Source of the DNA: Malachius bipustulatus
Lineage: Eukaryota; Arthropoda; Insecta; Coleoptera; Melyridae
Direction of reading: 5' to 3'
Assembly: GCA_910589415.1 (NCBI GenBank)
Contig: OU342639.1
Span: 24,064,268 to 24,128,267, forward strand
Length of the DNA stretch: 64,000 nucleotides
A program made the translations under genes and the position numbers. The notes under the pieces were generated by a model, which searched no databases, was not told the DNA's origin, and saw nothing but the letters and a program-made list of their open reading frames with translations. Of this stretch, positions 46,248-59,200 are shown piece after piece. The number at the start of each line of letters is the position of its first letter. Position 1 is the first letter of the stretch.

Positions 46248-46879
46248 GTTTACATGGAAAATTGCAAACTTACACAAGTGTCGCACTGATATTAAAATAC
46301 GGGCATTTCATTCACGAGCGTGAAAGGATTATCGAGCGAAGCATCTCTCGCAATTTTATAATGCAACTCCACATAAATCCGTAAATAACGTCGAGTACAC
46401 GGTGGAATGAAAGTTCTAACATATTCATTTCGTCTACTAAAGTATTTATAAGAAAAATGCATTTCGCTGCTCACCCAAATTATCTAAATTGATTTAAACC
46501 TGACCTAGTTTACAGAGACCCGTTTTTGGCGGATTCGAATTTTTTCCTGAATTATTGAATTGGACAAGATTACCTGCATTTATTTGATACGAGTCAGATT
46601 ATCAGGTCAATCATAGGTTCACCGATCTGACCTTAGCTGGCCCAATTCGGCTTTAAGTAGACTTATACAGCGCATTTCTGTTAAGTGTTGCCATAGGGTT
46701 ACATGTTAGAACTTACACTCCATGTTAACTTAGGTTGCGTGTCTTAGAATTCGTTTTTGATTTTCAATAATAGTACATGCGTCATTTAAGGACAAATTCC
46801 AAAAGATACTTCCCTCTTATGGTTTGTGTTTGTGCTGGTAAACTCTTAAAGACTTAAACTTAAACTCTTGAAGACAGGT

Positions 46880-47660
46880 GTAAGGTATTTAATTTTTGAT
46901 TAGAATTTATGTCTTCCGTCCCATACCAACTTAGCACCTTTACATGACAAGCTCTTGCCTTGTCCTCCATAGATCCAGGGTTCTTGGACCACGCGATTCC
47001 CAGTTGAGGCGGGCAACTGTGGTGGTGTCGCTCTTCGGATCCATTGCTTGGTTGTTATGAGGAGGCGTTCCTGTCCCCTTCTCGAATTTTCTGTTTTCTT
47101 GCCAAGGAGATATTCTCCTACGACTATTTGCTTCTTGTTACGGCAAATTCCCGTGCTTTCTATGTTTCTCTGTTCATAGTTATTCTCACGAGTAGCAAGG
47201 AATACGATTTCCCCAAAACATAGCCCCGCACGGAGTGGAGGGGCTGCATACAACGGGATTTGCCAGATCCCCAAGGGTAGATACAGTAGTAGTAACTGAT
47301 TATCCAATCATGCATCCCGTCAGCCTGGACCTCCACTATGGAATTTAGGTTTTTGATGAGGTTGTCTCCTTTGGTACAGGTTTTTAAGCCCAGACCCCTG
47401 CAACCCTCTGCCTGTGAGACATGACTACAGATACAAGAAGAAATGATATTAAAGCCCGCGTCAGATCTCCGGCATCGTTTTCCTCAGTGTTGGCCCCTAC
47501 GATACGACAGCCAGGCTTCTAGAGGTTGTTCCGCAGCGACGGTTCTGAGTTTTGCCACTGCAAGGCAATTCCCTATCCGTCACCTGGGTCGCGTTGAGGT
47601 AACACCTAAAGTCGTTACCTAAGTTTATAATTAATTTCCGTAACCCTGCATGACTTTTTG
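46880..47660 (-). other. GC-richer unidentified block, perhaps a LINE 5' region
   Basis: This segment stands out from the AT-rich flanks. The minus strand has an open frame (46900-47307, 135 residues) without a domain I recognise. The style of the minus-strand sequence (GGTGACGGATAGGGAATTGC, then 'GGTCTGGGCTTAAAAACC') recalls 5' untranslated regions of insect non-LTR elements, but no coding motif confirms it. Confidence 0.3.
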
Positions 47661-50600
47661 AGTGGGCATGTTAAATATTTAAAACTATGCCGTCACCACT
47701 AGCTAACCGTGAAGGGAAGTATCCAAGCAAAACGTGCTACGTGATGACCTCATTGGGACACAGATAATAATACGGAGGGTCAAATTAAATGATCTCGATA
47801 GTTAAATCACTAATATACTCAAACTAATAATTTTGTTGCCATAAAGTTATTTAGGAAGGCAATATTTTTTCTGGTAGTGTGAAGGCGTGCACCATCCTCC
47901 TGGAAATTTACTTCTTGTTTAGATGAAGGAAGATGAAAAATGTTCAATCGAACGATTCTTTTCGTTTAGATATGTAAGATTACTACCAATATCTTGCCAA
48001 TAAGAAAATTGAATCTTCGGCATGAGTATTAATCACATATCATTAAAACTTATTTTTTATATTCTGATTGGTCTACATTTTTCTGGTTGGTGCTTAGTGA
48101 TTTGATTTCGTATCCCATTCCCGTTAAGAAGAGCTAAAGTAAGTTTTCTGATGGCAGCCGAGTTTCCCGCAACAAAGAGCTTTCTGGTTTAAGAATCCAA
48201 ATTATTGTATATGGTTTTAGGAGAAAAGATAACGGATATGAGAGGCCAGGGGCGCTGAAGCATAGGCAAAGGTCAGCAAAGTCATCCAGGCAGGCAAAGT
48301 TTAGGCCCCCAGGCTGTTGCGGTGGAAACTGACACACCCTACTGAACTGTCTTGTATCTCTGGCCAGTTACTGTTGTATCTAATTATAAGGGTCGGCTTC
48401 TGCTCTGGAAAAAGGCAACGTTATCACGACATTGTAATATCTATCCATGGTTCTAAGAACTGTCATGTATAAATCGATATTAAAAAAAATCACTTGTACG
48501 ACTCTTGATGCGGGTACCTATATAATCGCACTTCATATTTAGGTATTAATTTTGACAAGTTCGGTCCTAGAACAAACTCTTTCTAAAACAAATTTTGTAG
48601 CTCTTATAACACTTATGTAAGAATTGTTAGGTTTTTGTTGAAGCTAACGAGCCATACCACCTTTTAAAATTAATGATTTTACAACGAACAGAAGTAATGG
48701 AGTTCAAAAGTTAGTCTTTTGTAAGCCACTGAAGTTGAGATTCAAGTTCAGGTAGGTAAGAAGTTAAATATTTCCCTAGGAATTACAAAATGTTTTATTC
48801 AAGAAATGATAATACAAGTAAATGGGTTTGTTTTAAATTACTTTTTAAGTTTTTGTTTTATGTCTAAACCAGGAATGAATTGCCTGGTTATTTAGTCACA
48901 ATGCCATTTAGTGACATTAAGTGGATATTATTTGAAAATAATTTTTATTCTCCGTTTATTTTCACTTTAGTAAGGGTAAACTTTAGATACTGTCAATTAC
49001 CAGGTTCGTGTTGAATAAACTTTTCGTATTTATATAAAATAATTCACGTATATGTGACTTCTATTTTATTAAAACTTCAGTATTGCATTCTCGAAGTGAA
49101 CGGATAACACAATATCTGTCGAAAGGAATCCAAATTGGTCTAACTTAGTGATATATTCAATTTAATGCTACATTATGAGGAAAACAAAATGTGCAGCGAT
49201 GTTTCATGCAGAAAGGAATGTCTCAAAATACAAAGCAAGTAAAATTAGTTTTGATATTGTTTTCATATATTATATCAGATTCAATATAAACCACTTATTC
49301 TCTGGCATATTTCCACTCTGTAGGGTATGAGTTGTGGCTTGTAGTATGCATGCATGTACGAGTTTGCATGAATATGAATGTAGAGACGCCTGAGATTTTA
49401 ATTTGACTTTTATTAAATACTATACATACCGGGAAACTTTGCTATATATTCAAACATGATAAAAATATGGGTATTTGTATCAATATTATAACGTAAACAT
49501 TTACTCGAGTTGTTCGTATGATGAAAATTCCGCTTTTTCTTGAAGACTTGGAGCGTCTTTTAAAATGCCGACGAATTGTATTATTATTTTTTGCAAGATT
49601 AGGAGTAATTGCTTTTTTATCCACTCTAAGAAAATAAGATTAATTTTCATAGAAAAAGCCAGTATTTCATGATTTTTTAGCCAACGTCTTTACGACGTTA
49701 TATCTTCTGCAGGACCTTTAGTTTTGCAGATCAAAACTTGTGCACAAAATTGTTCAATCGTTTCGCCTTTTCTTCTCATCTACAATGAAGGTGGCATTTG
49801 TGGCCTCTTTTCTTTTATGTGCTTGTTATACAGATTTTGTTGCTTTTAATTTATTCTGTCTTTATCAATATTTTTCTGTTTCTCACTCGTAAGGCATTTG
49901 TCTTTTTAGGTGCATGGAAACCTATATTCAATTCTTTGTTAAATATTATCTTTGCTAATATTCTTTTCTAATATTATCAAATAACGAAGTATTACAATGT
50001 AGCAGTTGCGTTAGAGAGAAAAATATTGTCTAGTGGGCCCAGTTGTCTGTGTCAAGAGAAAAAGGAGATAAAATTTGCAAATTTTGAAAAAATATTTTTC
50101 CTCTGACACTTCAAAATAGAGAGATCTAGCTAGGAACCAAATTATTACGCTAACGTGACACTCTCCCCCCACTTAAAAAAATAAGGTAGAGGAAAGTTAT
50201 GAGATGTCAGTAGTTGACTTTTCAATTTTAAATTATTTTGATTTCGTTTATAAAAGTAATAGTCCAAGATCTAAAAAGCAACAAAAATTACTTTAGGCTT
50301 TTATAACATTAACTTTTTAACTCTTTTTCCTCCTAAATAATTTATAATAAAAGTTGTCTCTATCGTTGAAACCTTGATTCAACGGAACAATCTCTTGCTT
50401 TAGTTTGGACACATGCGCAAAATATAAATGAAATATGATTTTCGTGGGATAATTATTCTCTGATAGATACTTAGACCTAATTAATATCCCAATGTACAAA
50501 GATATAAATATCCTATTATATTATAAAGTTATAAACTTATAAAGTTATAAATAGCTTTATAACTTTTCGCTTAGTCGACCAAACTCTAACTTTTTCAGAT

Positions 50601-51737
50601 TTAATTTAAAATATTAAAAAAAAATAATAATAATTAAAACATGAAATATGAAAGCACTTTTCCACGCTCATTAGTTTCGTTTCTGTTACGAACCGACTTA
50701 AAATCTCGGGAACTGTGATCTGAAGATTGGTATTAATTTTCTATTGATGTCACAAAAGGAAAGTTCCTTTATTCGCTCTTTAAATCTAGAACTCCTCAGG
50801 GATCAAAAGGAAACTTTACTTATAATAGACGTTGCTGGAGTACGTTCTTTTTAGGTACCTACCTACCTTCTTTAATTAAGTCGATCAAAAGAATGAACTT
50901 GTAGTTGGACAGCATGACAGCAATCTGTTGTTTCTCTATTACTTATTTTTGAAGATAAAGTGAATGATTGGAGATAGTGTTGCCGGAACAGAGTAATATG
51001 AGTCTTTTGAAATTTAAATCGGCACAAGACGTTTGATGTTGAGGTCGGTCACTGCCGAAAAGTCTAACTAGATTCCAACTAGATGTTGGAAAAATCTCTT
51101 CACTATTCGTGAAAAGAATCACAATAGTACAGGATAGTTTTCAGCACCATCAACTTCCAAAATTTCGCTTGTAGTATAATTGCATACAGATGGCAATTCA
51201 ACTTTATTTGAAACACCGAGTATAGTTTTATAAATAGAGCAAGCCAGTTACATTATTTTCTGTGTTCCGAGCCACATTTTGAAGTAAAATCAACAGTAGT
51301 GAACGAACTGAGACACTCTACAACTTGTCATAAATAGGTTATGATTCCTACTGTAAACTGTATGAACGTTTGTCCTTTTGCTAATTTAGGCGAGTCTATT
51401 CGTCCTTTTAATGGATCCTAATAAGTACGTTCGCTCAAGGATAATTCAGTTATATTGGAATAGAATCTTTACATTTGATTATCTACGTTAGACCTTTCGC
51501 TAAAGCATTCTCCAACGTTGTACCTATCGTTTGATGTGTAAAGCTCAAAATAGAAAATTTGGCGTATTCGCTCTTTTGCAAAAACACCATCGATAAATGA
51601 TTTTCAATCTTGGGTTCCATAATAAAATTATGGTCAGGTAAACTTATTATTATTATTTATTAATATTTAATTACTAATCTATTAGTTGATTATAAGGGCC
51701 GTTTCATTTGTAGTGGACAATATCCCGAATTTGAAAA
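47661..51737. other. Intron sequence, no gene recognised
   Basis: AT-rich with no coding homology. A GC-richer patch at 48130-48430 is unidentified. At 50519-50560 the phrase 'ATAAAGTTATAAA' is repeated in tandem two or three times. Confidence 0.4.
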
Positions 51738-52940
51738 TACAGAGTGTCCCATAATATGTGGGCAATCTCCCGGATTTGGGTAAATTTCGTAAAAATAAAT
51801 GAAAAAATAACTATAAAATTAATTCCTCAGAGACACCCCTACAAAGATATTAGCTGTTGAAGTTGAGGGCTGAAAATCAATTTTTTGCAATAACTTTTTT
51901 ATTTCTTGACCGATTTTGATAATTTTTGGTTTTATTTTGTACTATTTGGGACTGTTTAGAATAGTGTTTCATAATCTTTGGTAGCAAATACATAGACCTC
52001 GGGATGGCATAACCTCCTCATTCACTTGAAAGAAAACAATAAAAATAATAATTTTACAGTTTTTTAAGGTTAATTTTCTTTTTATTTGATATTTTTTACA
52101 TAAAAAATGTATCCTTATCTATTCCGATAGAGCGAACCGTTATCGAGATAAACGTCCTTCTAATAGGTGATGCGTCGCAGGAACTTTCTAAATTTCAAGT
52201 AAATTTTAACAAGATGGCTGACCTTTGACAGTAAATTGAGCAGGAAACAAAACAATAACTTAATTAAATACACGTCAGTGTCAAAGATTTCATTTCATGC
52301 AGATTCAATTCTAACTGATTTTCTGCGTATTCAGCGTTTCTGTAACTCATTTTAAAATCAGTTAGAATTGAATCTGCATGAAATGAAATCTTTGACACTA
52401 TTTGACGTGTATTTAATTAAGTTATTGTTTTGTTTTCTGCTCAATTTACTGTCAAAGATCAGCCATCTTGTTAAAATGTACTTGAAATTTAGAAAGTTGC
52501 TGCGACGCATCACCTATTAGAAGGACGTTTATCTCGATAACGTTTCCCTCTATCGAAATAAATAGAGACATTTTTTATGTAAAAAATGTCAAATAAAAAG
52601 AAAATTAACCTTAAAAAATTGTAAAATTTTTATTTTTATTGTTTTCTTTCAAGTGAATGAGGGGGTTATGCCATCCCGAGGTCTATGTGTGTGCTACCAA
52701 AGATTATGAAACACTATTCTAGACAGTCCCAAATAATACAAAATAAAACCAAAAATTATCAAAATCGGTCAAGAAATAAAAAAGTTATTTCAAAAAATTG
52801 ATTTTCAACCCTCAACTTCAACAGCTAATATCTTTGTAGGGGTGTCTCTGAGGAATTAATTTTATAGCTATTTTTTCATTTATTTTTACGAAATTTACCC
52901 AAATCCGGGAAATTGCCCACATATTATGGGACACTCTATA
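51738..52940. mobile_element. 1.2-kb near-perfect palindromic element
   Basis: The left arm 51738-52322 (585 bp) and right arm 52354-52940 (587 bp) are reverse complements with only scattered mismatches, around a 31-bp loop (52323-52353). The ends are TACAGAGTGTCCCATAAT and ATTATGGGACACTCTATA, related to the CAGGGTGTCCC family. TA follows the right end; the left flank is AA, so the duplication is not clear. No coding frame of note. The high arm identity implies recent formation or arm homogenisation. Confidence 0.9.
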
Positions 52941-54489
52941 TATTGCAAAAATAAATCAGCATTATCAATATTTTTTTCTTGGAATCAGCTCTACAATGTT
53001 AGGAGTTTAAAAAAGATTTTTTTAAACTGGCAACAATTTTCACTCCTTATATACTGAATAATTGATTGTATTGATTGTGAATAATTTTATAGAATAATTA
53101 ACAGAGCTTTGATGATAATCTAGGGATATAATATGATTTTTTATGCTCACATAGAATATTTTTAACAGAATTCAACATTGTTCATGCAGTCGCAGTTCTA
53201 CTCTGCTACTTTTACCAATTTTTCAGGCCAGTTATTTGATTCAATGCTCTTTTGTGCAGAGATTTTTTGGTATTTCACAAACACTTTTTGGTAGCATACC
53301 TAGTAACCATTTAATTACCCCGGAAATGTAAAGGGAAATATGCATGATCGAAGCTTGTAGAAGGTAACCGATATAACAGGAGCCATGGGCACCAGGCTGA
53401 GAGTGCCATCTCTCTCATAATGGCCCGCAGTAGCGAAACGGGGCGGATTGTGAGGGAGAGACATAAAAGCCGCCCAACTCCTGGAAATGATTGATTTCTG
53501 TCGCAAACTTGCACCCTTGCACAACGATATTCAGTTATAACGTGCAACGAATTGCGCTGCGGTCTTCGTGAATCACATGCACATGACTCCATAATGTATA
53601 TAAAGGAGAGCAGTTGATGCCCATCGACTTCTATTGCAACATTTCATGAGCGATGGAATAAAATTTAATACGTGATTACGAGCTGTTGAGTCGTCGGCCG
53701 GTGCAACTGATTCCGGGCGTTTAACTTTTTAAGCGGTTATAATGCCCGTGACTGAAGATTTGTCACGATTTTGCCTACTAAGTCCACAGGATGTTCTGGT
53801 TCCGTCACATCACTTATTTATGAAATTTTGATTCTGCTTATTGACTTATTTGTAATGATTCAGCTTACTCATTTAATAATCGATGTTTATAAATAATCTT
53901 ATTTTCATTTTGAACGTTCATTCTTCATGTTTGACCTCAAGAAGGGTTTTCATGTCTGTGACTTTCACAAGAAACACTCCAGGCCCCAATTTTTGATCCT
54001 CGGAAGTTGAAAATTGGCTCCGATCTAACTTCGCATGGTCCCACGAGACCCATTGAAAATAAGCGGAATCAGTTCCCAGAAAATATTGCGCTTTTCTGGA
54101 ATTGAGGGATTTTTTGGGAAGAACCTAGGAACACTCTAAGGATCTGATGTCAGGAGGTAGCACCGATTAGATGGATATTGCACAGCTGGATCTAGGAATA
54201 TCAAGGCCTCTATTAAAGTTTTTTATTTTCTCACTGGGTACCACCTGTTGGTGTTTTCTCTGTAACGGTACGACGCGGCGAAATTCTGTTAAGTACAAAA
54301 ACCATCATCAGGGAAATAAGGATGGTTCGGCTGTACGAAGAAAACGGTGAAAAGGTGAAGATTAGCACGTAGGGAACATATAGTATTGAAAAAACGATCG
54401 GCTTTGCTATAACAAAAGTGAACCATGGAGGGGATGGAGGCAAGTGGGAGGGGGTAAGTGAAAAAATAATAAGAGGAAAATACTTTCAG
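52941..54489. other. Intron sequence, no gene recognised
   Basis: A GC-richer block at 53330-53760 contains overlapping minus-strand frames without known domains. The block 54200-54489 may be 3' UTR of the R1-type fragment to the right. Nothing else is identifiable. Confidence 0.4.
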
Positions 54490-55035
54490 CTAAGAGATCA
54501 GGAAGTTTTTCTCCTGGAGTAGTGTCGGACTCCTACCGGCTAAAACCCATCCTTTTCGCTGCCGCAGGTACTGAGAACGCCTTTGATGTGGCTTGCATCA
54601 GTACCTGCGTCGTCGGTGGTTTCATCCTCTTACGAGTTCTCTGTCATGCTTTTTTCCCATTCGTGTTCTCAATGGATCCTAGTAGTTTTTTCACCTTCGC
54701 TCTTTACTCTCCCTGTCCTTCATGACCTGTCCTATGAACGCGTGGATGGCGTTCCATGCCCGGACTGAGTCAGTCATCATCTGAACGATGTTCGCTTTCT
54801 TTATCGCCATGGTTCGTCTTTTCCTGTCCCATCTATGGCATTTCAACACAGCGTGTTCCGTCCTCTTCCCAACAGGATGGGCAGTTAGTCTCATCTCTCT
54901 CACCAATCCTTTTTAGGTAATGGCCAAAGCTACCATGCCCCCAAAAAACTGTGTTAGTAATCCGTTCGGCGATGTTTGCAGTTTGCCCATATTTGCCTCC
55001 TTCTCACCTTCTCAATGTCTCCGTGCGTTCGGTAG
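54490..55035 (-). pseudogene. R1-clade-like LINE: ORF2 C-terminus and 3' UTR
   Basis: On the minus strand, from about 54965 down: 'GGHGSFGHYLKRIG', then CPSCW.E (54850-54880), then after a frame change TEHAVLKCHRWDRKR (54810-54855) and SVRAWNAIHAFIGQVMKD (54705-54765). This is the Cys-rich motif and tail typical of R1-type ORF2 (CP.C...DAEH..F.C.RW). Downstream on the minus strand, 'TAGCCGGTAGGAGTCCGAC' (54522-54545) resembles 3' UTR wording of that clade. One frameshift lies inside the Cys motif. RT and endonuclease are absent. Confidence 0.65.
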
Positions 55036-55139
55036 CACGGATATGCCGGGCAATTTTGCGTAAACGATGTTTAAATGTTTAATTTCGTTCATGTCAGACA
55101 TGCTGAATTTGGATACTAAATATTATGGATAATATATTA

Positions 55140-55701
55140 TGTTAACTCCGCGTCAAAGAGCAACACGAAATATTAACGACGCGATTCGATCCTGAAAGGG
55201 GGCTAAATTAATGCGGCTCGATGCCGCGATGGTAATACCGAATCGCCACGGATGACAGGATCAAAATTTAGGGAAGGACCAGGCTGTAATTGCCAATGAT
55301 TGACAGGAACACAATTATTAATAATTATCGAAATTACTGACCTTGTGTCTTGTCCGACTAAAGGGGCACTTGTTTTAATTTGCGAGATGTTGTAACTATT
55401 ATTATTGTTCACTCTGCTTCACTATGTAGGTACCCACGATTGTTCCACTACTTTATACCGCTTCCTTATTTAATTAAAGAACTAGGTATCCCGTTTCCGT
55501 AACACCAGCATCGACGAGTCTGGTACGAACGGCACTCTTGGTCGAGCTCTCTCCTCTCTCGATGTTAAACCTCGACTCTCCGTGTGGTCTCTCCAGTCAG
55601 GTGTCCTTTTTCTTTCTTCCCGATGTGTAAAGGGAGAGGAAGGGGTAGGAAACGGTGGTGTCTTAGAGAATACGAATCGATTATTCGCCTAGGACGAAAC
55701 A
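55140..55701 (-). repeat. 3' LTR of the minus-strand BEL/Pao element
   Basis: 562 bp, TGTTAACTCC...GACGAAACA on the + strand. The purine-rich candidate priming tract (minus strand GGTGGGCGGTA) lies right next to it at 55702-55712. Confidence 0.95.
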
Positions 55702-55754
55702 TACCGCCCACCAAAATTACCGGAGGAATTTTCCGCTATCAGAAAATTGAACCA

Positions 55755-55818
55755 AAAGCGAAACTAACGAAAACGAAACTAACGACAAAAACGAAACTAA
55801 CGAAAACGAAACTAACGA
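55755..55818 (-). repeat. Four tandem ~15-bp units between pol and the 3' LTR
   Basis: The + strand unit AAAACGAAACTAACG occurs four times with small spacing changes, in the untranslated region before the LTR. Confidence 0.8.
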
Positions 55819-55844
55819 GTCAGGGACGAAATTCCCTGAGTCCG

Positions 55845-56231
55845 TTACTGGTTAGGTAACGGGCAAAGTTTGACCAGAGGTCGTTTACAAAGACCTTTGG
55901 TCGTACGAACCGAGGCAACCCTGGCGACACCATCCGCATCAGGGTGCAAAGAAACAATTCTTCCTAGAGCTGCTAGGAAAGTCTCTGACGATAAATCAGA
56001 AGCGATCTCGAGATGAATCGCGCGAGTCGCGAAACATACGAACAAACATAAATAGGCTTTAGAAGTTTTGACACCCCTATACCTCGACAAGACAATAGGA
56101 AAGGGTCCCCCATAATCGACCCCGACACAACTAAAGGGCTTCAATTGGGAGACACGAGCGACAGATAAATTCCCCATGGGAGGTTCCAACGAGAGCGGAC
56201 GAGTGCGAAAGCAACGATTGCATTTCGACAA
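55845..56231 (-). pseudogene. Integrase remnant of the minus-strand BEL/Pao element
   Basis: This continues the main frame after its stop codon, in the same frame. It reads the second half of the zinc finger (CNRCFRTR), then the start of the catalytic core with the first Asp (GVDYGGPFP) and FATRAIHLEIASDLSSETFLA. It then jumps, at about 55955-55965, into the C-terminal end (VSLHPDADGVARVASVRTTK, then PLVKLCPLPNQ). The second catalytic Asp, the Glu and about 300 residues are missing. This element therefore cannot integrate by its own enzyme. Confidence 0.88.
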
Positions 56232-56264
56232 ATAACTACGAATGACCCTACGAGCAGACAGGAT

Positions 56265-59200
56265 TCAAAAATTTTGTTGAAGGAGATAATGAGTAGTGTT
56301 CACTCCTGGGTGCAAATTACCTCGATGTATCTGATCAATCAAAAGTTCAACCAACCTATGCCTTCCTGGCAACAATGCGGGATATTTAGCGTCGAATGCT
56401 AAACCCGAATGCAACAGTCGACCCCCGACTCGCAAAATACCGAAATCATCAATAAAGGGCGACAATGACTGCAAGTACTTGGCACATGGTTTACCAGAGC
56501 GAATTTTCTCCAATTCCGAAGAGAAGACCGAAGATTGAACAATTCTAACAATGTGCATGAGAGCAGCATGCAACTCAGAGACACTCAATGCACCAGTGGT
56601 CCTATTGACAGCACGACAATTGTTAGTGAAACGAAAACAACGAGCGATAATACCCTGAATTTTCCTCAAAGAAGAAAATCTTTTCAACAAAACATCGACA
56701 TCCGAAATCTCTATCGTAGCGAACAAAACAATATTCCTTTTCTCCAGTTCAACATCAGAAGTGGGAGCAATGGGAAAGAGTGCTGGCCAAGATTCCAGCG
56801 GCAATCTGAGGAATTCAGGCCCCGCCCACCATGCGGAAGCCCCGACTAACTCCTCTGGTAACAAGCCCCGAGACGCGACGTCCGCTGGGTTGTCACCTGA
56901 ACGTACATGATTCCAACAATCCGGAGGAATTCGATCCTGAATGTGGACGACACGATTCGAAACAAAAGTCTTCCACCGATGTGGAGACGACTTGATCCAG
57001 GATAGAGCGACCGAAGAGTCACTCCAAGCGAAAACCTTATCAACAACAATGGATTGAGGACCTTGTTCAAGGACGAACGAAACGAGATCTGATAGTAAGA
57101 CTGCGGCACACAATTCCAGCCGTGGAACGGAGAGTGGTTTGAGCGGAGCAACACGAGACTTGGCAGTAACGAAACGAACCTGCACATTGCCATCGGCGTC
57201 CTCGAAACGATAATACACCACACCCGCATAACCTGCAGTCGACGCATCACAAAATGCGTGCAGTTGACACGACACGAAAGATCCTTCGGGAACCAAGCAC
57301 CTAGGGATTGTCAACTTGGATAAAACATGAAGAGTGGACTTATATCGATTCCACTTTTCGACAACATCAGCTGGTGGATCTTCATCCCAATCCAGCCCGA
57401 GATACCACAAATGTTGAATGACTCGTTTTGCCATAAAGGTCAATGGGCACAAGAAACCCAACGGGTCATAGATCTTAGCGACTTCTGAGAGAATGCTTCT
57501 CTTAGTACAAGGTGAATCTATGGACTTAACCATGAACGAAAACGAATCAGTAGCCGATTGCCACTGAAGGCCAAGAATTTTCACCGAAAGGTCCGATTCC
57601 GAATCAAAGTTGGATGACTGCTGTTGACAATGTTCAACCGGCAGATCCTGAAGCAATTGTGGATTGTTAGCAGACCATTTCCGCAACTCAAATTGTCCCA
57701 ATTGCAATAGCGAAATGAGCTGATTTCTCAACTCCAAGGTTTCCTCGATTTGATTTGCCCCAATGGCAAAATCATCGACATAAAGCCCGAGACGAATGGC
57801 TTTCGAAGCGAGAGGAAACTTCTCAGAATTTTCTTGAGCTAATTGTAACAAGCACCTAATGGCCAAATATGGCGAGGACGAAACACCATAAGTTACAGTG
57901 TTCAATTTGTAACTTCGAATAGGATCCTTTTCTGAAAAACGCCAACGAATTAATTGATACTGTCGATGTGAATCTCCAACTAAAATTTGCCGATACATCT
58001 GCCTAATGTCACAAGTGAACACGAATTTGTTCTCTCGAAAACGAAGCAAAACACTAGTGATGTCATTTTGCAACTTCGGACCAATCAACAAGGTATCATT
58101 TAACGAAAGATTGTTCGATGCTTTGGCCGAGGCGTCGAACACGACACGAATTTTCGACGATACTGGGGCGAGCGAAGACACATCAGAAGACATCGAAACA
58201 CCAGGGTCTTTAAAAACGCAATGATGCGGAATGTAATAAGAGTTTGCAGATTCCGACTCCAATGGCACCAACGACATGTGCCCAGCCTCCAAATAATCTT
58301 TCATAAACTCTACATACATGTCTCTAATGTGAGGCAACCTCGACAATCGTCTCTCCAAAGCGAGCAAACGACGATCTGCGACATTCAACGAATCATTAAA
58401 GATAGGCAACTCTTTGCTATCCTTAAATGGCAACAATACCCCAAAACGACCTGATTCTTCTCGATAATGAGACTCAACGAACAACGACTCAGCCTCTTGT
58501 TCCTCATTAGAGCAAACCTCAACTGAAGGCACCTCCTCAACTCTCCAAAATGCCTTAAGAGTCTCTTCAAGGGTCGAATCTACCGACGCAAAACAAGCTT
58601 GAACCTCGCCCGCAACCTTCGACGAAATGGTTCCCAAAAGAACCCAACCAAACGTCGTGTTCATTGCGGCTGGACAGTTATCACTGCCCGACAAATAACC
58701 ACCATGAACAATATTGGGAAAGATGTCAGCTCCTAGCAAAACATCGACAGAACCAGGCGTGTACCAATTAGGATCCGCTAACTTCAAATTATCAAGCGCC
58801 TTCGATGGCGAAATGTCAACACTGGGAAGTTTTCCACAAATATTGGGCAAGACCAAAGTACTTACTTTAAAAGTAGGTGATGGTACCCCAACGGGACGAA
58901 TAATGCAATCAGATGATCCCTGGGCCGATCCCAAGGTCACGTGACCCAAACAAGAAATAGGTGTTGATGATCGATTCAAGTGCAAGCCCAAACGCTTGCG
59001 GCACCGATCAGTAATAAAAGACGACTGACTGCCAGAGTCAATTAAAGAACGAACCACTTGATAGTTGCCCCACTTGTCTTGAACTTCAATACATGCGGTT
59101 GCTAAAAGAACCGTAGTATTGCTACGAGAACGAGAACGAACATCCTGAAAGGATGGGAGAGAAGACATGGCAACCGTGGATGCGACTGGAGGCGGCTCAA

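Noticed and set aside
46900..47307. 135-residue minus-strand frame as a host gene
   Set aside because: No known domain and the block looks repeat-like; not enough to call a gene.
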